A program made the translations under genes and the position numbers. Below the pieces are notes generated by a model that saw nothing but the letters and a program-made list of their open reading frames with translations, searched no databases and had not been told where the DNA came from. 49,002 bases of DNA from Clostridia bacterium (GTDB taxonomy: Bacteria > Bacillota > Clostridia > Christensenellales > Borkfalkiaceae): NCBI GenBank assembly GCA_017887095.1, contig JAGHIT010000047.1:1-49002 (forward strand). The letters run 5' to 3'. Of the stretch, positions 1 through 8,018 are shown in pieces. Every line of letters begins with the position of its first letter. The stretch's first letter is position 1.

Positions 1-411
1 AAGCTGCCGCAGCTCAATGCTCGTCTGAAAGAAATCGAAGCCGGCATACAGAATATGCTCAATGCCATCCAGCAGGGCATCCTCACGCCCTCCACGAAGG
101 AGAGGTTGGAAGCGTTGGAGCAGGAAAAGGAAGAACTAAAAGTCGCCATTTACAGCGAGGAACTGCAAAAGCCAAAGATCACGAAGGAGCACATTGCATT
201 TTGGATAAGTAAATTCCGCGATACCGATCTGACGGACGTTACAAGCCGAAAGCGGCTCGTCGAGAGCTTTGTGAACGCCGTATTCGTCTATGATGACAAA
301 GTAGTGTTCACGTTTAACTATAAAGACGGCTCAAAGACGGCCACGATAGACGAAATTAACGCAGAATTAGGTTCGGATTTGGACGGAACAACTCCACCAA
401 AGTATGGCTGA
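1..411 (+). CDS. C-terminal fragment of a large serine recombinase (site-specific recombinase), 5' end outside window
   Basis: Open in frame 1 from base 1 (KLPQLNARLKEIEAGIQNMLNAIQQG...); coiled-coil LEALEQEKEELK, then RKRLVESFVNAVFVYDDKVVFTFNYKDG, typical of the C-terminus of recombinase-family proteins. Confidence 0.85.
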   Translation, partial: KLPQLNARLKEIEAGIQNMLNAIQQGILTPSTKERLEALEQEKEELKVAIYSEELQKPKITKEHIAFWISKFRDTDLTDVTSRKRLVESFVNAVFVYDDKVVFTFNYKDGSKTATIDEINAELGSDLDGTTPPKYG

Positions 412-780
412 GAGTGGGCTTTTTTGCCTGTTTTCAGCCCTTTTTTTATGTTTTTTGCTGGTTTTGTATTTCTGTCTTTGCGATTTTGGGGGCAAATTTG
501 GGGGCAAATTCTAAACTTTTGGCAGCTTATAGCGTATTTTTGCCGCTTCGAGCATGAGGTACTCGTCTGGCAAGTCTATATAAGCGTTAAGACAAAATTC
601 GATTGAGGAATGTTTTGTTGGAAAGGTTTGAACTATTCTTGAATCAATTAAATTATCTTTTTCTGTCAGAAAAACACATTTTTCTTGTATGAAAAAGATT
701 TTTTGTGATTTGTCAATCTTGACGCCGGGTTTATGGTATAATGAAAATGTGTTAGTTTATTCCGCTGATAGGAAGCAATT

Positions 781-1605
781 ATGAAAACTTTGTATGTGTC
801 TGACTTGGACGGCACTTTGCTGACAAAAAATGAATGTGTGTCTGCATATAGTATCGAACACATCAATGCCTTACTGGCAAGAGGCCTTCCGCTTACATTT
901 GCGACCGCGAGGTCTGTGCATGGTGCAAAGGGAGCGCTTAAAGGACTTAATCTTCAGCTCCCGGCTGTATTTTATAATGGAGCACTGGTCTATGATTTTG
1001 TCCATAATAAGACATTGGTGTTCCATTGCTTTGACGATACGCTTAAACAGGATCTTTTTGCTGTACTGGAGAGCTTTGAGATAGTTCCTCTTGTATTCGG
1101 TGCGGTACCCGACCGTGAGCGTGTTGTATGGCTGGAGGGGAGAGAGTCTCCCGGAATGCAGCGCTATCTTGCATGGCGTAAAGGTGATAGTCGCCTTACT
1201 GCAGCGCATTCGGTAAAAGAGCTTTTCGACGGATACATTTTTACTTTTAAATGCGTCGGTCCACGTGAGAAAATGGAGCGAGCATGGAATGTTCTTAAAT
1301 ATGATCCGCGCATCATTTGTATCTATCATAAGGAAACATATCAGGAAGATTACTGGATAGATATTTCTGTACGAAATGCAACAAAAGCGAACGGCGTTCG
1401 ATTTTTGAAAGAGCACTTTGGCTGTGAAAAGCTTGTGTGTTTCGGGGATTCTTCCAATGACTCGGATATGTTTGATGTCTGTGACGAAAAATATGCTGTC
1501 ATGAATGCGGACAGTTGGCTGAAAGAAAAAGCGACGGGTGTGATAGGTTATTGTGAAGAGGATGGCGTTGCAAAGTGGCTGGATGAGAAAGCATTCAGTG
1601 ACTGA
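781..1605 (+). CDS. HAD superfamily hydrolase, Cof-type phosphatase
   Basis: MKTLYVSDLDGTLL N-terminal motif; GDSSNDSDMF motif IV; extended -10 TGGTATAAT upstream (734-742). Confidence 0.93.
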   Translation: MKTLYVSDLDGTLLTKNECVSAYSIEHINALLARGLPLTFATARSVHGAKGALKGLNLQLPAVFYNGALVYDFVHNKTLVFHCFDDTLKQDLFAVLESFEIVPLVFGAVPDRERVVWLEGRESPGMQRYLAWRKGDSRLTAAHSVKELFDGYIFTFKCVGPREKMERAWNVLKYDPRIICIYHKETYQEDYWIDISVRNATKANGVRFLKEHFGCEKLVCFGDSSNDSDMFDVCDEKYAVMNADSWLKEKATGVIGYCEEDGVAKWLDEKAFSD

Positions 1606-1950
1606 TCACCAAAATATAAAGATGCTGCGGTATCCCAAATAAAAACAATAGATGTTGACTACGGCAAGCAGAGGAAGTACGAGCATCAGCAGCATACTGT
1701 CCAAACGATAGCGGAACGCAAACATAGAGGCAAAAATAGTGATGGCTCCGCCCATTGCAGAAACAAGAAGCAGTTTGCCGTCGCCGTCGCCGATGTTTAG
1801 TTCGCCGATATCTGTATCGTCCCGTTGTTTACGCAGCAGACGAAAGGCGTAGAAATTGATGGCAAGAATATAGGTTGACAGCAGTACAGTCAGCAAAATC
1901 ATATACGATAAGTATGTGCGAAATATAATTTTTTTCAGGCGGTAGTGCAT
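1606..1950 (-). CDS. DUF1294-like small membrane protein
   Basis: MHYRLKKIIF...LLLVSAMGGAITIFASMFAFRYRLDSMLLMLVLPLLAVVNIYCFYLGY resembles the DUF1294 layout (GG...G/Y-x-F-RH...); the ORF track extends further upstream, but that part overlaps purH and is unlikely to be coding. Confidence 0.6.
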   Translation of the reverse strand: MHYRLKKIIFRTYLSYMILLTVLLSTYILAINFYAFRLLRKQRDDTDIGELNIGDGDGKLLLVSAMGGAITIFASMFAFRYRLDSMLLMLVLPLLAVVNIYCFYLGYRSIFIFW

Positions 1951-3486
1951 ATGAAAGCAAAAAAGAGAGCTTATGTAAGTGTATATAATAAGGAACGCAT
2001 TGTGGATTTCTGTCAGTACCTTGTGGAGTATGGATATGAGATCGTGGCAACGGAGGGGACATGCAAAGTATTGCGGGAAGCCGGGATCGCTGCGCTTTCT
2101 GCGCATGATCTGACGGGGTATCCCGAGCCGCTCGGAGGCAAGGTGCGTGCCATGCATCCTGCAATCTATACAGGGATCATTGCCAATGAATTGTCGGATG
2201 AGCAGCTTCGGGAACTTAATGCCTCAGGAGCACAGATTTTTCCGATCGAGCTCGTCGTAATCAATCTCTATCCGTTCCGCGAGGATATGGAAGAAGGGGT
2301 GCCTTTTGAGGAGGCCGCATCGCATATCGATGTCGGTGGATCTGCACTCCTGAATGCCGCTGCCCGCAATTTTATGCATACCGTCGCGGTTTGCGATCCC
2401 GATGACTATGACAGGGTTCTGTGCGATCTCGCAGCAGGCGTTATTGCTGAAGACGAGCGTAAATATCTGATGTACAAGGCATTTGCATATACTGCTTCCT
2501 ATGATGCGCTGGTTGCACAGTATCTTTCTTACAGTTTGAAGATCGCGTTCCCTAAGACGCTCACTGTCACATACGAAAAAACACAGGATATGCTCTATGG
2601 GGAAAATCCGCATCAGCGCGCTGCGGTATATCGTGAACCTCTTTTAAAGGAGGGGTCTATCGCGCGCGCCAAACAGCTTGCTGGGGCTGATCTCACATAT
2701 AGTAATATTCATGATGCAAACGCCGCACTGGAACTGATCAAAGAATTTGACGAACCGACAGTTGTTGTGTGCAAGCATTGCATGCCTTGTGCGGCAGGTA
2801 CGGGGTCTGATTTGTATGAGGCTTTTGAACGCGCCAAGAGAGCCGATCCCGGTCGTTTGCGTGGCGGAATCCTTGCCATCAACGGCATTGTTGATGCACG
2901 CGTGGCGGCGGCACTGCGCGATACCGGTGCGGAAGTCGTCGTGGCCGTCGGATTTACACCGGAAGCAATGACGGAACTCAGGTTTCAGAAAGCCATTATC
3001 TTGCTGGAGATGCCTGATATTCGCAGCAAAGTGCAATTCAGTACTTTTGATATGAAGAAGATATACGGTGGGTTGCTCGTACAGACGTATGATACTGCGT
3101 TGGCAGACGGTGCGGCCTGTGTGACGGCGCGTAAGCCTTCTGACACGGAACTTCTTGCCTTGGAATTTAACTATAAAGTTGTTAAACATGCGCATTCGAG
3201 TGCGGTTGTGATCGGTAATACAGGCGAAACGCTTGGTATTGGAGCGGGACAATCTAATCGTCTGCTTGCTCTTCGCTTTGCATTCGAACTTGCAGGCGAA
3301 CGTGCAGCGGAAGCCGTGATTGCCTCTGACTCGGGGTTGCTGACGATCGAAACGCTGGAGGAATGTAAAGAAAACGGTATAACTGCTGTCATTCAGACCG
3401 GCGTTCCGGAGAAAAAGGTGTTGCGGCTCTGTGATAAGTACGGTATTGCGGTGGTTTGTACGGAGCTTCGGCACTTTAAAGCTTAA
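1951..3486 (+). CDS. purH: bifunctional AICAR formyltransferase/IMP cyclohydrolase (divergent PurH)
   Basis: AYVSVYNKERIVDF..VEYGYEIVATEGT, VVINLYPF, IDVGGSALLNAAARN, MLYGENPHQRAA, LTYSNIHDANAALELIKEFDEPTVVVCKH, GIGAGQSNR; ATG at 1951 preferred over GTG at 1945. Confidence 0.88.
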   Translation: MKAKKRAYVSVYNKERIVDFCQYLVEYGYEIVATEGTCKVLREAGIAALSAHDLTGYPEPLGGKVRAMHPAIYTGIIANELSDEQLRELNASGAQIFPIELVVINLYPFREDMEEGVPFEEAASHIDVGGSALLNAAARNFMHTVAVCDPDDYDRVLCDLAAGVIAEDERKYLMYKAFAYTASYDALVAQYLSYSLKIAFPKTLTVTYEKTQDMLYGENPHQRAAVYREPLLKEGSIARAKQLAGADLTYSNIHDANAALELIKEFDEPTVVVCKHCMPCAAGTGSDLYEAFERAKRADPGRLRGGILAINGIVDARVAAALRDTGAEVVVAVGFTPEAMTELRFQKAIILLEMPDIRSKVQFSTFDMKKIYGGLLVQTYDTALADGAACVTARKPSDTELLALEFNYKVVKHAHSSAVVIGNTGETLGIGAGQSNRLLALRFAFELAGERAAEAVIASDSGLLTIETLEECKENGITAVIQTGVPEKKVLRLCDKYGIAVVCTELRHFKA

Positions 3487-3506
3487 GATAACAATGGAAT
3501 TGTACA

Positions 3507-3538
3507 GAAAAAAACGCGCCATTGGCGCGTTTTTTTTG
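3507..3538. terminator. bidirectional intrinsic terminator between purH and rplI
   Basis: AACGCGCC-ATT-GGCGCGTT stem flanked by A and T tracts, between convergent genes. Confidence 0.85.
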
Positions 3539-3550
3539 AATGGGCTCGAG

Positions 3551-3997
3551 TTAAGCGAGCGGAACGACTTCGACTTTAATTTTGGCTGAGACGCCTTCCA
3601 TAAAACGGATGTCGGCATCAAATAATCCGGTCGTTTTGATCGCTCCGTCAAAGGAAATTTTCTTCTTGTCAACGTCATATCCCTGTTCGGCAAGCGCAGC
3701 GGCGATCTGTGCCGTTGTAACCGAGCCGAATACTTTGCCGTTTTCTCCTGCGCGGATAGAGACCCTTATCGTCTTTCCGTTGACAGATTTTGCAAGTTCG
3801 CGGAGTTGTTTTTCATTCTCTGCTTTGTGGTAGGCGTCAGCGGTACGTCGTTGCGAGATTTCATTCAGTCCGCTTGCGGTTGCCGGTTCAGCAAGTCCTT
3901 TCTTTAAAAGGAAATTTTTTGCGTAGCCGTCAGACACTTCTATGACGTCGCCCTGTTTTCCACTGCCTTTTACATCTTTTTTGAGGATAACTTTCAT
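3551..3997 (-). CDS. rplI: 50S ribosomal protein L9
   Basis: MKVILKKDVKGSGKQGDVIEVSDGYAKNFLLKKGLA is a canonical L9 N-terminus; RBS aggaggc upstream. Confidence 0.97.
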   Translation of the reverse strand: MKVILKKDVKGSGKQGDVIEVSDGYAKNFLLKKGLAEPATASGLNEISQRRTADAYHKAENEKQLRELAKSVNGKTIRVSIRAGENGKVFGSVTTAQIAAALAEQGYDVDKKKISFDGAIKTTGLFDADIRFMEGVSAKIKVEVVPLA

Positions 3998-4108
3998 ATG
4001 TGCCTCCTATTCTTATTTCTATTGTACTTGCTATAACGTGGTTTGTCAATGCGCTTTGGGATATTTTCCGGAAAAATTGCGGATAATGAATGCGTAAGGA
4101 GGTGGCAG

Positions 4109-4258
4109 ATGAACAACATCAACAGCGGCGTGTCCTGTTGCGTGACTGATTGTAAGCACAATTGCGACGGCATGCATTGCACGCTTACTACCATTCAGGT
4201 CGGGAATACTTGCGACTGTGAACATTGTACTTGCTGCGACAGTTACAGTAAGCGCTAA
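4109..4258 (+). CDS. small Cys-rich DUF1540 domain protein
   Basis: MNNINSGVSCCVTDCKHNCDGMHCTLTTIQVGNTCDCEHCTCCDSYSKR; strong RBS aaggaggt at 4096-4103. Confidence 0.85.
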   Translation: MNNINSGVSCCVTDCKHNCDGMHCTLTTIQVGNTCDCEHCTCCDSYSKR

Positions 4259-4263
4259 ATCCA

Positions 4264-4290
4264 AAGAGAGAGGGAAACCTCTCTTTTTTT
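4264..4290 (+). terminator. intrinsic terminator after DUF1540 gene
   Basis: AGAGAGG-GAAA-CCTCTCT followed by a T tract. Confidence 0.85.
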
Positions 4291-4383
4291 GTATATTTCA
4301 ATGAAAAAGAGTAACACTGTATACAGCGCTCAGGCGCTTTCAGATAGAGGCTTTTTCGGGCGCCGTGCGCGCGGGAGAGCTGC

Positions 4384-4415
4384 GGGAGAGGCTGAGGCCT
4401 CTCCTAACTTTTTCT
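4384..4415 (+). terminator. putative intrinsic terminator/hairpin
   Basis: GGAGAGGC-TGAG-GCCTCTCC then aactttttct. Confidence 0.55.
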
Positions 4416-4450
4416 GTATTTTTCAGCGTTGTGCAGCATATGATAAACGG

Positions 4451-5344
4451 ATGAGCGTTCATTTTAAGCGGATCATACCATTTTTATTGCTGGCAGCTCT
4501 TGTATTATCCGTTCTGATCTATCCGCGGGGATCGCCGACTGAGGCTTCTCAATCGATTGTTGTACGTATTTGGAATGTAGATACTTTTGAAGGCGGAAAG
4601 GGTTCACGAGCATCCTTTCTCAAGCGTGTTGCCGGACGTGCGGAACAGGAACAGAACGGCGTATTTTATCATGTGACTGTCTACACGTTGCATGGAATCC
4701 GCGAAGCGTTTGCCAAAGGGGAAAGACCGGATATTTTGTCATTCGGCGTCGGGATCGGGTCGATTGACGGCATGATTCCTCTTGGAGAATCGTTTGGAGG
4801 GCGAGATATAGCTGTACCCTGGTGCCGCGGGGCATATTACTTATTTTCTCTTTCCGATAATCTGCCGGAGCAGGGGGCACCGGATGGAAGAACCGTATTG
4901 TCCTCAGGCGGGACCAATCTTGTGGAAGCAAGCGCTTATTTTGCGGGAATTTCCGGTACAACGGAGGAAGCGTTGACGGCTTATCTGAGTTTTCTTTCGG
5001 GGAGATATGATTTCATGCTCGGAACACAGCGAGATATCTGTCGGTTTGCAAGCCGCGGGGTTAACTTCTATTCCCGGTTGCTTCCGGTATATTGTGATTT
5101 GTATCAGTATATAAGTATTTTGTCAGAAGATAAGCTGGATGTCTGTCAGGCGTTTGTGGAACTCCTTCTATCAGAGGAAGTACAGAACTCGCTTTATGAG
5201 ATAGGCATGTATCCTGCAAAAGGCGCGCAGGGCAGATCGGTGGATTTTTTCTCATCGGCAGAACGGTTGTCTGAAGTCAGATCCATGCTTCGCGACGGAA
5301 CGGCGGAACGACAGCTGGATATGCTTTTTCCCATGATTGGGTAA
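4451..5344 (+). CDS. exported extracellular solute-binding-like protein
   Basis: N-terminal hydrophobic segment MSVHFKRIIPFLLLAALVLSVLIYP; DILSFGVGIG, PWCRGAYYLFSLSDNL and a LLSEEVQNSLYEIGMYPAKG-like C-terminus typical of solute-binding proteins; the ORF opens earlier (4289), but a hairpin precedes 4451. Confidence 0.6.
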   Translation: MSVHFKRIIPFLLLAALVLSVLIYPRGSPTEASQSIVVRIWNVDTFEGGKGSRASFLKRVAGRAEQEQNGVFYHVTVYTLHGIREAFAKGERPDILSFGVGIGSIDGMIPLGESFGGRDIAVPWCRGAYYLFSLSDNLPEQGAPDGRTVLSSGGTNLVEASAYFAGISGTTEEALTAYLSFLSGRYDFMLGTQRDICRFASRGVNFYSRLLPVYCDLYQYISILSEDKLDVCQAFVELLLSEEVQNSLYEIGMYPAKGAQGRSVDFFSSAERLSEVRSMLRDGTAERQLDMLFPMIG

Positions 5345-5387
5345 ACTCGGGCTGCTGAAAAAAGTAGGAGAATTTTTCTGAAAACAT

Positions 5388-5416
5388 TTGAAATATAGCG
5401 TAAAGTATGGTAAAAT
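5388..5416 (+). promoter_or_regulatory. sigma-A-type promoter for murB
   Basis: TTGAAA (5388-5393), 17-bp spacer, TAAAAT (5411-5416); predicted start site only ~9 nt before ATG 5432. Confidence 0.65.
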
Positions 5417-5431
5417 AGGCAGGTAAACGTA

Positions 5432-6313
5432 ATGCAACTATTTACACGTTTGAAAGGGCGATTTCCTGCCTTAAGATTGGAAAAGGAATTCAGCTTTTCA
5501 CACCATACGACGATCGGCTGCGGCGGCACAGCTGCGGTTGCCGCTTATCCCGCTTCATTGGAAGAAAGTGCGTGCCTCATTGCCTATCTGATACGCGAAC
5601 GAATACCGATGTGTCTGCTTGGCGCGGGAGCAAACGTGCTTCCTTCCGAAAGATATTTCGAGGGAGTCGTCGTACTGTTTCGCTTGCTCAACGCACTGTA
5701 TGCGGATGGGGCAGAAGTCTATGCCGGTGCGGGTGTGACGGGCGGAAGCCTGCTCCGGTTTGCCTGCCGTAACGGGATCGGAGGTTTTTCTCCTTTTTCC
5801 GGGATTCCCATGACGGTCGGTGGCGGAGTAGCCATGAATGCGGGAGTCGGGGATCTTCACTTTTCAGATATTGTCCGCCGCGTTGTATGTGTAGAGCGCG
5901 GCAGATTGTGTATATTGGATACGGCTGCATGCGCGTTCGGAGAAAAGAGCAGCATTTTCCTTCAGGGCATCGCTGTACTTGGCGTGTATTTGCGTGGGCG
6001 ATATGCAGAACTTTCGTCAATTGTACAAGAAAGTTGCTACTATCGTACTTTGCGCGCCCGCCTTCCCAAAGAGAGAAGCATGGGGTGTGTATTTGTAAAC
6101 CCTCCGGGTGAATCGGCAGGACGGCTTATCGAAGCATGTGGTCTTAAAGGAAAACGTATCGGCGGAGCTGTCGTTTCTGTCCTGCATGCAAACTTCATTT
6201 GTAATGAGGGAGGAACGTCAGACGATATTGCGGCTTTAATCTCCCTGATCAAAGAGACTGTTTTGCGACGTACCGGAATAATGCTTCGCGAAGAAATCAG
6301 ACGTATCCCTTAA
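5432..6313 (+). CDS. murB: MurB-like UDP-N-acetylenolpyruvoylglucosamine reductase (atypical active-site motif)
   Basis: HTTIGCGGTAAVAAYP, LGAGANVL, GGFSPFSGIPMTVGGGVAMNAG, GCVFVNPPGESAGRLIEACGLKGKRIGGAVVS. Confidence 0.85.
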   Translation: MQLFTRLKGRFPALRLEKEFSFSHHTTIGCGGTAAVAAYPASLEESACLIAYLIRERIPMCLLGAGANVLPSERYFEGVVVLFRLLNALYADGAEVYAGAGVTGGSLLRFACRNGIGGFSPFSGIPMTVGGGVAMNAGVGDLHFSDIVRRVVCVERGRLCILDTAACAFGEKSSIFLQGIAVLGVYLRGRYAELSSIVQESCYYRTLRARLPKERSMGCVFVNPPGESAGRLIEACGLKGKRIGGAVVSVLHANFICNEGGTSDDIAALISLIKETVLRRTGIMLREEIRRIP

Positions 6314-6337
6314 GAGAAATTATAATTACAAAGGCTT

Positions 6338-7111
6338 ATGAGACTGACGGCAGATTATCATACACACACCGTCTATTCGGACGGGAAAAATACTTTTATT
6401 GAAAATTTCCGCCGCGCTAAGGAAGTGGGACTGGAAGAGATCGGTTGCACCGAGCATGGATTCTCGCATTTATTCCGCGGGCTTCATCGTACGGAGTTGC
6501 ATAGATATATCCGTGAACTTCGGGAGGCGGAGCGGGAGATCGGAATCCGTGCACTTCTCGGTTTGGAGAGTAATATTCGCGGTATATCCGGTCTGTGTGA
6601 TCTTTCGGAGCGGGATTGTGAGACGTTTGATCTCTATGTCGTCGGGATCCATGTGCTCGTACGTTATGAGAAGCTGACAGACAGCAAGCTGGGGCTTGGA
6701 AGCTGGCTCAGGACGCAACTGCAGATGAAACCTTCTAAGTCTCTCGTTCGTTTTACAACGAAGGCGTACATCAATTCGATTGAACGAAACCCTGTAGACA
6801 TTCTGGCGCATTTAAATTATTGTTGTTTCGCAGATCCGGTCGAAGTTGCAAAATGCTGCCGCGATTGTGGTACGTATATTGAAATCAGTTCGAAAAAACA
6901 GCATTTGTCTGATGAAGAACTTGCAAAAGTCGCGGATACGGGGGTACGCTTTGTAATTGATTCTGATGCGCATTCGCAAGATCGTATCGGAGACCTGAAG
7001 CTTGCAATGCAGCAGGTGGAACGTGTGGGAATTCCGCTTGATCGGATCGATAACCTCAACGGACGACTTCCCGTGTTCCGGCTGCGGCAATGGAAGCAAG
7101 AACATATGTGA
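6338..7111 (+). CDS. PHP domain metal-dependent phosphoesterase
   Basis: ADYHTHTVYSDG, EHGFSH, HLNYC, VIDSDAHSQDRIGDL. Confidence 0.92.
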   Translation: MRLTADYHTHTVYSDGKNTFIENFRRAKEVGLEEIGCTEHGFSHLFRGLHRTELHRYIRELREAEREIGIRALLGLESNIRGISGLCDLSERDCETFDLYVVGIHVLVRYEKLTDSKLGLGSWLRTQLQMKPSKSLVRFTTKAYINSIERNPVDILAHLNYCCFADPVEVAKCCRDCGTYIEISSKKQHLSDEELAKVADTGVRFVIDSDAHSQDRIGDLKLAMQQVERVGIPLDRIDNLNGRLPVFRLRQWKQEHM

Positions 7112-7121
7112 GGGGGAAGAT

Positions 7122-8018
7122 TTGGCAAATTTTACCAACGAGATCAAGCGAGATCTGGTCGCTTTTTTTCCTACGACGCGCGCAGGTTCGCTTGCTGCAA
7201 TGGCGGCGTTTCTTTCAACAAGCGGGACTCTTACTGACGATGGCTTCGAGATCGTCAGCGAAAACGAACGTGTTGCAGAATATTTCCAGCGCCTTGCAGA
7301 AGGACTTGGCATTCAACCTCAAATCCTGGAAGTTACGCGTGATCCGAAACGAAAGCGGGACAAGCTTACTTTTTATTGCGGCGGGACGAGTGCCGAACAT
7401 ATACTTCGCGAGACGCGCTCGCTTCGCGAACATTTAGAAGAGGATGAGGATGCGGCACTCTGTTATCTCAGAGCGGCGTTTCTCGGAGGGGGAAGCTGTA
7501 CGCTTCCAAGGGACGGCGCATCTACGGGGTATCACCTCGAATGCGTCTTTTTCACGCAGCAAAGGGCAGAAGAATTCTGCAATCTGCTTTCAGGCTTTGA
7601 ATTGTTCGGTAAGCTTGTGGCACGCGGCGATACCTTTGTGGCATATGTAAAGAGCCGCGAGGCAATTTCTGATGTGCTTTCCGTATTGGGCGCGGATCAT
7701 GCGCTCAAAAAACTGGATGCAGTGTCGGCTGCGCGCGCCCGCAGCAATAATAGAAACCGGATTCAGAATTGTATGGCGGGAAATGCCGATAAAGCCGCCA
7801 TCGCATCTGCGGCGCAGACGGTTGCGGTGAAGCAATTGCAGGCGAGCGGAAAATTGCAAACTCTTCCGGAGCAACTTCGGATCACGGCGCTGGCAAGGCT
7901 GGAAAACCCTACCCTTTCGCTTTCAGAACTGGCCGAGCTTCTCGGCGTCAGCAAAGGCGGACTCAATCATCGTATGCGCAGGCTTATGCAACTTTACGGG
8001 GAGAATACTCATGACTGA
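7122..8018 (+). CDS. whiA: WhiA DNA-binding protein/sporulation-type regulator
   Basis: LANFTNEIKRDL...; AAFLGGGSCTLP; ARARSNNRNRIQNCMAGNADKAAIASAAQ; LSELAELLGVSKGGLNHRMRRL; TTG start with GGGGGAAG upstream. Confidence 0.93.
   Translation: MANFTNEIKRDLVAFFPTTRAGSLAAMAAFLSTSGTLTDDGFEIVSENERVAEYFQRLAEGLGIQPQILEVTRDPKRKRDKLTFYCGGTSAEHILRETRSLREHLEEDEDAALCYLRAAFLGGGSCTLPRDGASTGYHLECVFFTQQRAEEFCNLLSGFELFGKLVARGDTFVAYVKSREAISDVLSVLGADHALKKLDAVSAARARSNNRNRIQNCMAGNADKAAIASAAQTVAVKQLQASGKLQTLPEQLRITALARLENPTLSLSELAELLGVSKGGLNHRMRRLMQLYGENTHD

Noticed and set aside
424-606. 60-aa ORF after the serine recombinase
   Set aside because: Low-complexity Phe/Trp-rich translation of a T/G-rich repeat region (FWGQIWGQI) with no RBS; treated as non-coding.
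4289-4450. N-terminal extension of the solute-binding-like protein
   Set aside because: It spans a strong GGAGAGGC/GCCTCTCC hairpin with T tract and lacks protein-like conservation; a signal-like segment starts at 4451.
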